DNA of 64,000 nt from Spartinivicinus marinus (GCF_026309355.1 NZ_JAPJZK010000001.1:2872501-2936500), one strand, 5' to 3'. Shown: positions 27,712-37,601, numbered from the stretch's first letter. Notes: generated from the sequence alone by a model not told the origin. Numbers and translations: made by a program.

Positions 27712-27748
27712 AAGGCAGACCGGGTTGTTTCCAGTCTGCCTTATTTTT
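27712..27748. terminator. Bidirectional intrinsic terminator
   Basis: Nine-base arms AAGGCAGAC (27712-27720) and GTCTGCCTT (27734-27742) are perfectly complementary. The plus strand continues ATTTTTA; on the minus strand the hairpin is followed by TTTTAAAAAG. It sits between the two convergent genes ending at 27694 and 27747. Confidence 0.85.
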
Positions 27749-28241
27749 ACAACACTCGTGTTGTTTTCCAGTAGTGTCGTTGCCAATAAGACTGGTTAAG
27801 CTTAGATATAATGACCCCTTTGGATTTGGAAACATGTAAGAAGCGGTTGTTTCCCAAATATATTCCAACATGCTGATAGTTTCGGCTGGTTTTAAAAAAT
27901 AATAAATCACCTGATCGACGGTTTTTTAGTGAAACTGTTTTGCCTGTGCGAGCTTGTTGCTTGGTTGATCTGGGTAGTTCAAGGTTGAATATCGTCTTAT
28001 AGGTTTGTTGAACGAAAGATGAACAATCGATTCCTGACCTATTTGTTCCACCATATCGATAGGGTACTTTTTGCCAGTGTTGATAGTGTTGCTCAAGTCT
28101 TTTGGTGATAGTGTGTTCAGAAGCTGAAGCACTTAAGGGGTCTTCTGATACCAATGGAGAGAAGCTGCAGCCTAAAAGTAAAGTGAGCAAGCAGCTAGTT
28201 AACAGGGTTAGTATAGTAAGTCTTAGTTGAGTTATAGGCAT
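27747..28241 (-). CDS. NlpC/P60 family lipoprotein peptidase
   Basis: A 164-residue protein with a lipoprotein signal (LLTLLLGC, lipid Cys25) and an NlpC/P60 domain. Catalytic residues are Cys73 in GIDCSSFVQQTY, His124 in QHVGIYLG and His136 in FLHVS. These enzymes cut peptide bonds in cell wall stem peptides; the outer membrane lipid anchor places it at the periplasmic face. Length and motif order match the small Spr/NlpC group. Confidence 0.92.
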   Translation of the reverse strand: MPITQLRLTILTLLTSCLLTLLLGCSFSPLVSEDPLSASASEHTITKRLEQHYQHWQKVPYRYGGTNRSGIDCSSFVQQTYKTIFNLELPRSTKQQARTGKTVSLKNRRSGDLLFFKTSRNYQHVGIYLGNNRFLHVSKSKGVIISKLNQSYWQRHYWKTTRVL

Positions 28242-28492
28242 TCAGTCCTCATTTGGTCAACATATCAAAAAAGTTTTGCAGTTTAGCCTGGGTAATTCAC
28301 TAAACATACGGACTTTCAATAGTTTATATAGTTGATATTAACCGAAACTGAACTCAATCTTTGATTGTGTTCGCTTACAAAAAGCTACTGACTTCTCTGC
28401 ATAGGGTTAAGTGTTTAGAGACACTCTTTATTTCCAGTGCCATTACAGCAGCTACAATTACTTGTTAAGAGTAGCGCTGTATTGTACGACCT

Positions 28493-29383
28493 ATGACTGA
28501 TATCACTCTAATTGGTGTCATTGCTAGTTGTGGCCTAATATTGTCCACCTCCATAGCTTTTGCTAAAGCAACTGATATTGTGACTTACCCTCGGCCTGTA
28601 ACTGCAGACGATAAGCGTACCCAATACCCAGCAAAACTATTGCACTTAGGATTGAGTAAATCAGGTGAGTCGTTTCAAATTCAGCCTAGTGAAGGCGTTA
28701 TGTTACAAGGTAGGGCGCTGAAACTTTTAGAACTTGGTAAGGTTGTAGATGTGGTTTGGTCAATGACCTCTATTGACCGAGAGAAGAAGCTATTGCCTAT
28801 CAGGGTACCGATTTATAAGGGGTTGATTGGCTGGCGACTACCACTTATTAGAGAGATAGATCAACGTAAATTTGCTGCCATTTCCCACTTGGGTTTGCTT
28901 AAACCACTATATGCTGGCCAAGGCCATGATTGGCCAGACACAGTAATTTTAAGGGAAAATGGCTTTCAAGTGAGTGGGGTAGCTTCTTACGAAGGTCTTT
29001 TCAAAATGTTGTCGCAAAGACGTTTTGATTATTTCCCTCGTTCTATTGTTGAAATTTGGGCTGAAGCAGAAAATCATGCTGACAAAGGGATTGTTGTAGA
29101 AAATAGTATTGTTATTAAATACAAAACGGCATTCTACTATTTTGTTAATAAAGGTGGTCAACGTTTAGCCAGGCTGTTGAGTAAAGGTCTGTATCAGGCT
29201 ATTGAAGATGGTAGTTTTGATCGCTTATTTATGGAGCATCATCAAGAGATATTAAGTAAAGCTAAGCTGGAACAGCGGAAAATATTCACTATCCCCAATC
29301 CTATCTTACCTGTAAATACGCCACTCAATGAGCCGAAACTGTGGTTTGAGTTAAAGGATCTTGGTAAAAAGTCTGATCAATGA
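28493..29383 (+). CDS. Periplasmic solute-binding-like protein (family 3 fold)
   Basis: A 296-residue protein with an N-terminal hydrophobic segment ending near SIAFA, consistent with export. The body has the layout of family-3 binding proteins but is divergent: LELGKVVDVVWSMTS and YFPRSIVEIWAEAE recall a group of orphan binding proteins found near signalling genes in marine gammaproteobacteria. No transport genes are adjacent. The C-terminal 50 residues are extra. The ligand is unknown. Confidence 0.7.
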   Translation: MTDITLIGVIASCGLILSTSIAFAKATDIVTYPRPVTADDKRTQYPAKLLHLGLSKSGESFQIQPSEGVMLQGRALKLLELGKVVDVVWSMTSIDREKKLLPIRVPIYKGLIGWRLPLIREIDQRKFAAISHLGLLKPLYAGQGHDWPDTVILRENGFQVSGVASYEGLFKMLSQRRFDYFPRSIVEIWAEAENHADKGIVVENSIVIKYKTAFYYFVNKGGQRLARLLSKGLYQAIEDGSFDRLFMEHHQEILSKAKLEQRKIFTIPNPILPVNTPLNEPKLWFELKDLGKKSDQ

Positions 29384-29429
29384 TAGAGCCCGCTAATAGC
29401 AGGCCCTGTTAGTGCAAAGCTAGGAACTG

Positions 29430-29822
29430 CTACTCTTCACTTTCGCATAGTTCTGCGTAGCCTTCCGCATCTAATAATTCGTTTATTTCTTCTTCATTAG
29501 TAAGTTTTACCTTAAAAAACCAGCCGTCACCATAAGGGTCAGAGTTGACTAGTTCAGGCTCATCTTCTAATGCTTCATTAACGGCGACTACTTCACCTGA
29601 TATTGGAGCGTAAATATCTGACGCTGCTTTAACAGACTCTACAACACCTGCATCATCACTGGCTGATAAATTTGCGCCTAGATCAGGTAGTTCAACAAAT
29701 ACGACATCACCGAGTTGCTCTTGAGCGTGGTCAGTGACTCCTATAACAGCTGTGCCATCGCTTTCCAATCGAATCCATTCATGGGAGCTTACATAACGTA
29801 ATTCTGAAGGAATATTACTCAT
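29430..29822 (-). CDS. gcvH: Glycine cleavage system H protein
   Basis: A 130-residue lipoyl carrier. The lipoylated lysine is Lys65 in [19 protein letters not shown]. The N-terminal [12 protein letters not shown] and C-terminal WFFKVKL regions are typical. It carries the aminomethyl group between GcvP, GcvT and Lpd in glycine degradation. gcvT and gcvP are not next to it in this window, so gcvH is detached here. Confidence 0.95.
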   Translation of the reverse strand: MSNIPSELRYVSSHEWIRLESDGTAVIGVTDHAQEQLGDVVFVELPDLGANLSASDDAGVVESVKAASDIYAPISGEVVAVNEALEDEPELVNSDPYGDGWFFKVKLTNEEEINELLDAEGYAELCESEE

Positions 29823-29929
29823 AATGTTATTTACCCTCTAATGGTGTATCTGTCTTAGGCTGCTTTTGTTGTAATTGGTTAGTTTGTATTATCGTAGATT
29901 AACTAAAGTAAACTACAAAAAAATACATG

Positions 29930-31534
29930 TTAATACTTATTCGAGCGTCGCATTAATAAAATAACAGGCAATAAACCAACAATCACTAACGTCAGTGCTG
30001 GTAGAGCAGCTCTTGCCCACTCACCTTCAGATGTCATTTCATATACTCTTACTGCTAGGGTATCCCAGCCAAAAGGTCGCATTAGTAAGGTTGCGGGCAT
30101 TTCTTTTAATACATCAACAAATACCAGCAGTGCTCCAGTCAACACGCCGGGCGTCATCATAGGCAAATAAATATGTAAAATAATGCGTTTTGAGTTGGCG
30201 CCGAGGCTGCGTGCCGCCTCAGTGATTGAAGGCTTAATGTTATATAAGCTGCTGTCTACTGGGCCAAAGGCAACGGCTAAAAAGCGAATGCCATAAGCAA
30301 CAATTAATGCCAACAGGCTTCCTAGTAACACCTGTCGTGGCTCTTCTCCCATCCAACTAAACCATGCAGCAAAAATATGGTTATCAACCCAGCTAAAACC
30401 CATCATTATTCCTACAGCTAATACTGAGCCTGGCAGAGCATAGCCTAAGGTGGAAATATTAATCATTTTAGGTAGCCAACGCTGGTTGGGTTGTTTTTGC
30501 GCAATTGCTAGCAACAGGGCAATTGTGACTGTAGTGACGGCTGCTATCGCGCCCAAACTAAGACTATGGCCAACTAAGGATAAAAAGCGGCTATCAAAAT
30601 CAGTTAAACCAGTTTTAATCACCCAGATAATCAACTGAGTTATTGGCATTATAAAGGCAACTAAGACAACTAAGCAGGCAAATAAACTTGCAGCAATACC
30701 TAACAAACCAGTGAGTTGATAGCGATGAAATAGGTGTTGGCTATCTTGATTATAGCGGGCTCTGCCACGCGCATTTTTTTCGATAAAAACAGCTAAGGCA
30801 ACAAATAGCAATAATAAGGTAGCTAGCTGAGCAGCAGCCTGTAAATTAAAAAAACCATACCAAGCTTTATAAATAGCAGTAGTAAAGGTGTCGTAATTAA
30901 ATGTGGCTACAGCACCAAAATCTGCCAGAGTTTCCATTAGTGCAAGGGCTAAACCAGCCGCAATGGCAGGACGTGCCATCGGTAAGGTGACTTTGAAAAA
31001 AGCCTGCCAGGGGGTTAAACCTAAAATACGGGCAGCATCCATTAAGCCGCGGCCTTGGCTGATAAAGGCACTTCGGGCTAGCATGTAAACGTAAGGGTAA
31101 AATACCAGAGATAATACCGTGATCACCCCACCGGTACTGCGAATAGCTGGAAAATAATTGCCTGGCCCAAACCATTCTCGCAACTGGGTTTGAATTGGGC
31201 CACTGAACTCAAATATTCCTAAAAATACAAATGCCATTACATAGGCTGGCACCGCAAAAGGCAGCATTAATGCCCAGTCCAGCCATTTACGACCAGGAAA
31301 CTCACACATGGCAGTCAACCAGGCTAGCCCTACACCAAGCACTGTCACACCAATAGAAACACCAAAAATCAGCCAAAAGGTATTACTCAACAGTTGGCCA
31401 AGTTGAGTTTCTATCAGATGAAGCCAGATATCTGTTTGGAAATTGCTCCAGCTGATAATTAAATTCGTGATTGGCAGTAATACGATGATAGCGACAGCAC
31501 AAACCAACCAAAACCAAAATCGATGATGTGTCAT
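29930..31534 (-). CDS. fbpB: Iron(III) ABC transporter permease (FbpB/AfuB-like)
   Basis: A 534-residue inner membrane protein made of two permease modules, as in FbpB-type iron transporters. Each module has an EAA loop: MDAARILGLTPWQAFFKV in the first half and EAARSLGANSKRIILHIY in the second. About 12 membrane segments. It works with the binding protein encoded just upstream on the same strand; the matching ATPase gene is not in the window. Transcription probably comes from the Fur-like region before fbpA through a terminator in the gap. Confidence 0.9.
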   Translation of the reverse strand: MTHHRFWFWLVCAVAIIVLLPITNLIISWSNFQTDIWLHLIETQLGQLLSNTFWLIFGVSIGVTVLGVGLAWLTAMCEFPGRKWLDWALMLPFAVPAYVMAFVFLGIFEFSGPIQTQLREWFGPGNYFPAIRSTGGVITVLSLVFYPYVYMLARSAFISQGRGLMDAARILGLTPWQAFFKVTLPMARPAIAAGLALALMETLADFGAVATFNYDTFTTAIYKAWYGFFNLQAAAQLATLLLLFVALAVFIEKNARGRARYNQDSQHLFHRYQLTGLLGIAASLFACLVVLVAFIMPITQLIIWVIKTGLTDFDSRFLSLVGHSLSLGAIAAVTTVTIALLLAIAQKQPNQRWLPKMINISTLGYALPGSVLAVGIMMGFSWVDNHIFAAWFSWMGEEPRQVLLGSLLALIVAYGIRFLAVAFGPVDSSLYNIKPSITEAARSLGANSKRIILHIYLPMMTPGVLTGALLVFVDVLKEMPATLLMRPFGWDTLAVRVYEMTSEGEWARAALPALTLVIVGLLPVILLMRRSNKY

Positions 31535-31553
31535 TGCACAGGAATAACCTACT

Positions 31554-31593
31554 GAAAAAACAAAACGCCCGCCAAGTTTCCAAGGCGAGCGTT
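31554..31593 (-). terminator. Minus-strand terminator between fbpA and fbpB
   Basis: Arms AACGCCCGCC (31564-31573) and GGCGAGCGTT (31584-31593) pair with one mismatch. On the minus strand the hairpin is followed by TTGTTTTTT. Partial termination here would lower permease relative to binding protein, a common arrangement in binding-protein transporters. Confidence 0.75.
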
Positions 31594-31656
31594 GTGCATT
31601 GTAGCGTGTATTAATAAGATAGCTAGTACTAGTAGCCCATACGCAAAATTACGTTG

Positions 31657-32670
31657 TTATTTATAGCCGGCCCGATCCATCAGTTTAATAGCTTCTGCTT
31701 GTTTTCTGCCTGCAATATCAACATTCAGTTGGTCTGCTTTAAACTCTCCCCAGCTTGCCACTAACTTAGCTGGTTTAACTGCACTATTAGCTGGGTATTC
31801 CATATTAGCATCAGCAAAAATCTTTTGTGCAGAGGGGGTGCTTAACCATTCCAAAAATTTCACGGCAGCTGCTTTGTGCTTAGCATATTTGGTCACTCCG
31901 GCACCTGATACATTCACATGTGTACCAGTAGTTTTCTGGTTAGCCCAGAATAACTTTAACTTGGTATCTGGTTTTTCTTTTAATAAGCGACCGTAGTAAT
32001 AGGTATTGACGACAGTTACATCACATTGACCTGCTGCAACGGCTTCCATTGCCATCGTGTCGTTAGAAAATACAGGAGCTGCTAAGTTATTTACCCAGCC
32101 TTTAACCACTTGCTCAGTTTTCTCTTTGCCTAGTCTTTCAATAATAGTGGCAACTAAGGATTGGTTATACACTTTCTTAGACGTGCGTAAGCACAGGCGG
32201 CCATCCCATTTTTTGTCTGCTAGGTTGGCGTAGGTTGATAGTTCTTCCAGCTTTACTCGGTCAGTGGCGTATACCATGGTGCGAGCCCGTACTGATAAAC
32301 CAAACCAGTGGCTGTTGGGGTCGCGTAGGTGAGCAGGGATATTTTGTTCTAACGTCTTGGACTTAACTGACTGTAATACACCCTTGTCTTGAGCTTGCCA
32401 GAGGTTGCCAGCATCAACAGTAATAAGTAAATCTGCTGGTGTATTCTTACCTTCAGCTTGAAGCCGTGTAATTAAAGGACCAGCACTATCAGTAATATAG
32501 TCAATTTTTACACCAGTTTGTTTGGTGTATAAGTCAAAAATAGGTTTTACTAGATGCTCTTTACGAGCGGTATATACGACTAGTTTTTCCTCAGCTGCTA
32601 CATAAATAGAGGTGAATGCACTGATAACCGCAGTAGCTGCCAGGCAGGTGTGCTTGAGAGATTTGAGCAT
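31657..32670 (-). CDS. fbpA: Iron(III) periplasmic binding protein (FbpA/FutA-like)
   Basis: A 337-residue protein with a signal peptide (LAATAVISAFTSIYVAA) and the fold of iron-binding class II binding proteins. It opens LVVYTARKEHLVKPIFDLY, and NTYYYGRLL holds the adjacent tyrosines used to bind Fe3+. The mature protein carries ferric iron in the periplasm to the FbpB permease. The gene precedes fbpB, 122 bp apart with a terminator between. A Fur-like box lies upstream. Confidence 0.92.
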   Translation of the reverse strand: MLKSLKHTCLAATAVISAFTSIYVAAEEKLVVYTARKEHLVKPIFDLYTKQTGVKIDYITDSAGPLITRLQAEGKNTPADLLITVDAGNLWQAQDKGVLQSVKSKTLEQNIPAHLRDPNSHWFGLSVRARTMVYATDRVKLEELSTYANLADKKWDGRLCLRTSKKVYNQSLVATIIERLGKEKTEQVVKGWVNNLAAPVFSNDTMAMEAVAAGQCDVTVVNTYYYGRLLKEKPDTKLKLFWANQKTTGTHVNVSGAGVTKYAKHKAAAVKFLEWLSTPSAQKIFADANMEYPANSAVKPAKLVASWGEFKADQLNVDIAGRKQAEAIKLMDRAGYK

Positions 32671-32738
32671 GAGAAAACCTTAACTCATTTATTTGAGATT
32701 CTTTATTTGGGGTTATTATTGAAATGCTAACACCTACC

Positions 32739-32758
32739 AATGATAATGATTAGCATTT
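32739..32758 (-). promoter_or_regulatory. Fur-box-like operator upstream of fbpA
   Basis: AATGATAATGATTAGCATTT resembles the Fur consensus GATAATGATAATCATTATC in most positions, lying 69-88 bp upstream of the fbpA start. Iron-replete repression of the transporter is expected. Recognised by eye only. Confidence 0.65.
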
Positions 32759-32817
32759 GATCAATCAATTACCTTTTATAAACAACTGTTAGATAGCTCT
32801 CATTGCACTAGCTTTAG

Positions 32818-34059
32818 TTATTGCGCTAACTCAGGTAATTGGTTGTTATCAATTAACATTGCCTGTTGGATAAGTTTTTGTTTAAGAGGTGCCAAACCAT
32901 CCACTAGCTTCATTCCTTTATTACGCAACACTCGTAGGGCAAGGTTGTCATGGTGAAATAGCTCTTGAAAGCCTTGCATGGCGGTTGCTATTAACAGGTT
33001 ATGGCCTCGCCGCCGCCGCTCGTAGCGTTCCAAAATATGAGGATTGCTGTAACTCCCCCCTCGCTGAGAGGCCTGCTGTATTTCTTCTGCTAACACAGCT
33101 GCATCTAACAAACCTAAGTTGACGCCTTGTCCAGCCAATGGGTGAATGGTATGCCCGGCATCACCAATCAGAACCACCCTGTCATTATGATAGCATTGAG
33201 CATGACGATACCTTAGTGGAAAACTTACTCGCTCAGAGCAGCTGATTAATTGACCTAAACAGCCTTCAGTTGCAGCATATAATTCACTCAAAAATGCCTC
33301 TTCATCAATAGTTTTTAAATGCTGAATATGGTCAGGAAAACTTGACCAGACAATAGAGACAAAGTGCTGATTTTGTTGTGAGGCTAATGGTAGTAAGGCT
33401 AGTGGGCCTGAAGGTAAAAATGCCTGATAAGCGGTATCATTATGATAATGCTCAGCTTGTATGGTGCTAACTAATGAATGATGACGATAGTCTTGCTCTG
33501 ATAGTGGAATATTCGCTTGACTGCGTAGCTTGGAGTGAGCCCCATCAGCGGCTACAGCCAATTTGGCCTTTAATTGCTGGCCTGTAGCGAGTTTAATCAC
33601 TACTTGTTCAGCACTATTTTCAACTAACTCACTAAATGAGCTGTTAGGGATTAGTTTGATACTATCGTATTGGCTTAGTTGCTGGTGAAGTGCACTGACA
33701 ATAACTGAGTTTTCTGCAATATACCCCAGTTGCTGTTGTTGCACTAAGTCAGCATCAAAATTTACCTGGCCGGTTCCCTCAGCATCCCAAACCATCATAT
33801 GTTGGAAAGGTTGCACTCTTGATTGTTGAATAGCATTCCAGGCTCCAAGATTATCCAGTAGCTTATAAGATGCATGGGTTAGGGCGCTAACCCGGTTATC
33901 AAACACAGCAGTTGATGTATCAGGTTTTTCGATGGGGATTGGGGAGGCATCAACTAAAGCAATACTGAGAGAAGTGGTTTTTGCCAAAGCTAGAGCCAAA
34001 GTAGCACCAACCAGTCCACCACCAATAATGATAATGTCTGTGGTATTAATATTATTCAT
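32818..34059 (-). CDS. ubiI: Ubiquinone biosynthesis flavin hydroxylase UbiI/VisC
   Basis: A 413-residue FAD monooxygenase of the UbiH/COQ6 family. FAD motif GGGLVGATLALALA lies near residue 13, and GDAGHTIHPLAGQGVNLGL is the second FAD signature. UbiI hydroxylates C5 of the ubiquinone ring precursor. It is assigned as UbiI by gene order: it lies downstream of ubiH, as in pepP-ubiH-visC of other gammaproteobacteria. The two paralogues are similar, so the exact ring position is inferred. Confidence 0.85.
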   Translation of the reverse strand: MNNINTTDIIIIGGGLVGATLALALAKTTSLSIALVDASPIPIEKPDTSTAVFDNRVSALTHASYKLLDNLGAWNAIQQSRVQPFQHMMVWDAEGTGQVNFDADLVQQQQLGYIAENSVIVSALHQQLSQYDSIKLIPNSSFSELVENSAEQVVIKLATGQQLKAKLAVAADGAHSKLRSQANIPLSEQDYRHHSLVSTIQAEHYHNDTAYQAFLPSGPLALLPLASQQNQHFVSIVWSSFPDHIQHLKTIDEEAFLSELYAATEGCLGQLISCSERVSFPLRYRHAQCYHNDRVVLIGDAGHTIHPLAGQGVNLGLLDAAVLAEEIQQASQRGGSYSNPHILERYERRRRGHNLLIATAMQGFQELFHHDNLALRVLRNKGMKLVDGLAPLKQKLIQQAMLIDNNQLPELAQ

Positions 34060-34124
34060 AAATCGCGCTCTATAATCCGTGCTTGGTAGGGAACTTGAAG
34101 CTAATTTGAGGTTAAGCTGCTAAG

Positions 34125-35372
34125 CTAAATGCTTGTTTGGTTAAAACCGACACCCATTGCTTGCTTGGTAAAAATAGTTTTTGCTTCCGATAATAGATCT
34201 AGCCCAACTAAACCAATATTTCTAACAACGGATAGTCCAGTATGTTGGTTGCTGAAAGCTTTTACTAGCCAGTCACTACCAAGCATTGTGATTATTTGAT
34301 CACTTTCTTGTAAAGCTAAATAACGACGCAGAATGGCATAGTCATTGATGGCTCCGTGTTGCTCCCAGCTGTCTTTTAATAAGTTCGCCAGTTGTAGGGT
34401 ATCTCTTAATGCCAGGTTAAAGCCTTGACCTGCCACAGGATGTAAGGCATGTGCTGCATTACCTAATACCACCAGTCCAGGTCGAATTTGCTCAGAGCTG
34501 TATTTTAATGAGAGCGGGTAATAGAAGCGCTGCCCTATTTTAGTAAAGCGGCCTAGGCGGTAACCAAAATGTTTTTGTAATGACTCAAGAAAGTGGCTGT
34601 CTGTTGCTTCCAGCCACTGCTGGGCTTGATCCTGGTATATAGACCAAATCAATGCTGAATGATTTTTAGCTAATGGCAGCAAAGCCATGGGGCCTTGTTC
34701 AGTAAAGCGCTCAAAGGCCTGGCCTTGATTAGGTTTTGAGGTTGTTACATTGGCAATAATGGCTGTTTGGTGATAATCCGTACACTGCACATTAATACCC
34801 AGCTGGGTGATTAATGGCGAACGACCGCCATCTGCAATTACCAGCAAGTCTGTCGTTAGCCAGCTTTTTTTCTCTCCCTGTTGTACTTCAATGGCATAGC
34901 CTGTTGGTAAAGGTTTTACTTGGCTGGCAGTTGCTGGTGATAATAACTCAATAGCAGGGTATTGCTGGATTACTTTGAATAAACTTTGTCCCAACTGCTG
35001 ATTTGCCACCACATAGCCGAAGGCATCCAGTTGATACTCATCTGCACTCATTCGGGTAAAGCCAAACCGGCCCTGGTCTGACACATGAATATGCTTGATT
35101 GCTGTTGCATGCTGAGCCAGTGACTGCCAAACGGCTAACTGCTCTAATAACAACTGACTACCAAGAGATAATGCAGTAGAACGAGCATCATAACTAGGTT
35201 GCTGGCTCAGCTGATTGGCTGGGTAAGGCTCAATAATCGCCACAGGCATAGGAGGCGAGTTACTATGTTTAGCTAGACTAGTTTGCAGGGCAAGCGCTAA
35301 TGAAGCACCTACCATGCCGCCTCCAATGATCACCACAGGAAAATGATTGTCAGGCTGGTTAGTTTGAGTCAT
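34125..35372 (-). CDS. ubiH: 2-octaprenyl-6-methoxyphenol hydroxylase UbiH
   Basis: A 415-residue FAD monooxygenase. FAD motif GGGMVGASLALALQ is near the N-terminus, with GNAAHALHPVAGQGFNLALRD at the C-terminal FAD signature. UbiH hydroxylates C1 of the ubiquinone precursor in the membrane-associated Ubi complex. It lies 64 bp after pepP and 65 bp before ubiI, all on the minus strand: the conserved ygfB-pepP-ubiH-ubiI operon. Confidence 0.9.
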   Translation of the reverse strand: MTQTNQPDNHFPVVIIGGGMVGASLALALQTSLAKHSNSPPMPVAIIEPYPANQLSQQPSYDARSTALSLGSQLLLEQLAVWQSLAQHATAIKHIHVSDQGRFGFTRMSADEYQLDAFGYVVANQQLGQSLFKVIQQYPAIELLSPATASQVKPLPTGYAIEVQQGEKKSWLTTDLLVIADGGRSPLITQLGINVQCTDYHQTAIIANVTTSKPNQGQAFERFTEQGPMALLPLAKNHSALIWSIYQDQAQQWLEATDSHFLESLQKHFGYRLGRFTKIGQRFYYPLSLKYSSEQIRPGLVVLGNAAHALHPVAGQGFNLALRDTLQLANLLKDSWEQHGAINDYAILRRYLALQESDQIITMLGSDWLVKAFSNQHTGLSVVRNIGLVGLDLLSEAKTIFTKQAMGVGFNQTSI

Positions 35373-35436
35373 TTAGCATCACCGACTAATGGAGTATGCT
35401 GTAAAACTACGGCACTCATCACTTTTCACAATACCT

Positions 35437-36759
35437 TTAAGCTGACTTGGCCATTAAAGCTTCTATTGCTGCAACTTCTTTAGGCACATCTGCTGACAGG
35501 ACTATATGGCTAGATTCAGTAACGACTAGATCGTCTTCTATTCTTACCCCAATGCCACGCCAGCGTTTTTCTACATCTTCATTATCAGGGGCAATATAAA
35601 TACCGGGCTCAATGGTGAGTACCATGCCGGGCTCTAATTTACGCCATTCACCATCAATTTTATATTCACCCACATCATGTACATCCATGCCCAGCCAGTG
35701 ACCCGCTTTGTGCATATAAAAAGGTTTATATTTTTCTTCTTTAATTAGTTGTTCAACATCACCTGAGAGCAAACCAAGTTCAACTAACCCTTCAGTGATT
35801 ACTTGCACTGTTACATCATTGGGCTGATTAAAATGATTACCTGGTTGGACTGCTTCAATTGCAGCTAATTGAGCTTTTAATACCAGTTCATAAATGGCTC
35901 GCTGCTCTTTGCTAAATTTGCCATTAACCGGAAAAGTTCGGGTAATATCAGAGGCGTAATGGTCTAGCTCACAGCCTGCATCAATCAGTACTAAATCACC
36001 ATCAGCCAACACATCATTATTTTCAGTGTAATGTAGTATGCAAGCATTAACGCCACCACCAACTATACTGTTATAGGCTACTGCACGACAGCCATTGTAA
36101 ACAAACTCATGCAGTAGCTCTGCTTCGAGTTGATATTCATAACAGCCAGGTTGGCAGGCCTTCATAGCTCTTAAGTGGGCATTGGCAGAAATTTCCGCTG
36201 CCTTTTTCATAAGCGCTATTTCTGCTTTACTCTTAAAAATACGCATTTCATGCAGAATATGGTCAAGTGCAACAAACTCGCCTGGTGGAACTGCCCCCTG
36301 TTTAGTTTTGGCTTTGATGGAATTAATCCAGCTCATCATTCGGCGGTCAAAAATCTCATTGGTGCCTATTTCATAATAAACACGAGACTTGCCTTCAATT
36401 AGCCCTGGTAATATTTCATCAATATCGCTGACTGGAAAGGCATCATCAAAGCCGTATTTTTCACAAGCACCTTCTTGGCCTGCTCGTAAGCCTTCCCATA
36501 ATTCTTTTTCTGGATCTTTTTCTCGGCAAAATAAAATGGCTTCGCCATGGCTACGCCCTGGAATAAGTACTAGCACCGCTTCAGGTTCAGGAAAACCTGA
36601 CAAATAATAAAAATCACTGTCTTGTCGATAAGGGTAATCAACATCTCTATTGCGGATTTGGATGGGGGCTGAAGGTATTATTGCAATACTGTTGTCGTCC
36701 ATTTCTGCCATTAAATTGGAGCGACGTTGTTTGTATTCTGAAGTGGGTAGCTGTTTCAT
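35437..36759 (-). CDS. pepP: Xaa-Pro aminopeptidase PepP
   Basis: A 440-residue metallopeptidase of the M24B family. N-terminal creatinase-like domain, then a pita-bread domain with metal ligands visible in LVLIDAGCELDHYASDITRTF (Asp, Asp), HKAGHWLGMDVHDVG (His) and GMVLTIEPGIY (Glu), plus the last Glu in GIGVRIEDD. It removes N-terminal residues before proline using two Mn2+ ions. Second gene of the ygfB-pepP-ubiH-ubiI unit, 33 bp after ygfB. Confidence 0.95.
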   Translation of the reverse strand: MKQLPTSEYKQRRSNLMAEMDDNSIAIIPSAPIQIRNRDVDYPYRQDSDFYYLSGFPEPEAVLVLIPGRSHGEAILFCREKDPEKELWEGLRAGQEGACEKYGFDDAFPVSDIDEILPGLIEGKSRVYYEIGTNEIFDRRMMSWINSIKAKTKQGAVPPGEFVALDHILHEMRIFKSKAEIALMKKAAEISANAHLRAMKACQPGCYEYQLEAELLHEFVYNGCRAVAYNSIVGGGVNACILHYTENNDVLADGDLVLIDAGCELDHYASDITRTFPVNGKFSKEQRAIYELVLKAQLAAIEAVQPGNHFNQPNDVTVQVITEGLVELGLLSGDVEQLIKEEKYKPFYMHKAGHWLGMDVHDVGEYKIDGEWRKLEPGMVLTIEPGIYIAPDNEDVEKRWRGIGVRIEDDLVVTESSHIVLSADVPKEVAAIEALMAKSA

Positions 36760-36792
36760 TATTATGTTTAACCCCTAATTAGTATATTCAAA

Positions 36793-37380
36793 CTAGTGAA
36801 GCTGGTTGTCACTTTTTTCAGTAGAGCCTTTTGGGCCACACTCACTAAACACCAGTATTGCGTTAATACGGACATATTCAGTGACCTGGTGCCAGTCCAT
36901 TTCATTAGAGTCTGCTTCTTCTATGTCTTCACTTTGTACTTGTGAAATTTCAGTAAAGTCTAAAAGAATGTCTTTTACATCAGTAGATAGTTGGGCTTGT
37001 TGCTGGCCAGATAAACCAAACCCAGCTAAAAAACTATGAGTCCAGTTAGAGAGTTCTTTCAGACGACTTTCCAATTCAGCGTTGTCATCTGGCAGTAACA
37101 AACGAAAGCCGTATTCAGGGTCAGCCAACTGCTCCTCTGTTTGCTGATATAAGGAAACTAGCAAAACCTTAGCCTGATCAGGCAACACTTCTTCAATATC
37201 CAACAGTTGTTGAACTTGGCAAAGCCAGCTATCGGCTGATAACTTCAGGCCACCTGCTAGCATACCTGTTAACAAACCATGTAATTCAGCTGGAGAGGCA
37301 AACAGCTCCAATGAAACAAACAGGTTAGCAACATCATCAAAGCTAATAGTTGCTGAAGAAGTTTGAGCTGCATTTGTCAT
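36793..37380 (-). CDS. ygfB: YgfB/UPF0149 family protein
   Basis: A 195-residue helical protein of the UPF0149 group. LHGLLTGMLAGG and LSNWTHSFLAGFGLSGQQQ are the family signature, and YVRINAILVFSEC closes it. In Pseudomonas aeruginosa a YgfB homologue is reported to influence ampDh3 expression and beta-lactam tolerance by interfering with AlpA. First gene of the minus-strand unit, divergent from the ZapB-like gene with 221 bp between starts. Confidence 0.92.
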   Translation of the reverse strand: MTNAAQTSSATISFDDVANLFVSLELFASPAELHGLLTGMLAGGLKLSADSWLCQVQQLLDIEEVLPDQAKVLLVSLYQQTEEQLADPEYGFRLLLPDDNAELESRLKELSNWTHSFLAGFGLSGQQQAQLSTDVKDILLDFTEISQVQSEDIEEADSNEMDWHQVTEYVRINAILVFSECGPKGSTEKSDNQLH

Positions 37381-37601
37381 TGCAATTCTACCTAGATGTT
37401 TAGTTTGTCTCTATCCTAACATTTGAGGGTATTGCAAACTACTGTACACCTTAAGAGTGAAGCGATTACTGATATAAAGAGTAATTTTAAAACCTAATAT
37501 TAAAAGGAAGGCGTTGAAATAGCTGGTGTTGGATTGACCCTGACAGAACGGCCCACTATAGTAATCGCAAGCCTTATACCCTGATACCTTAGTCGTTTAA
37601 A

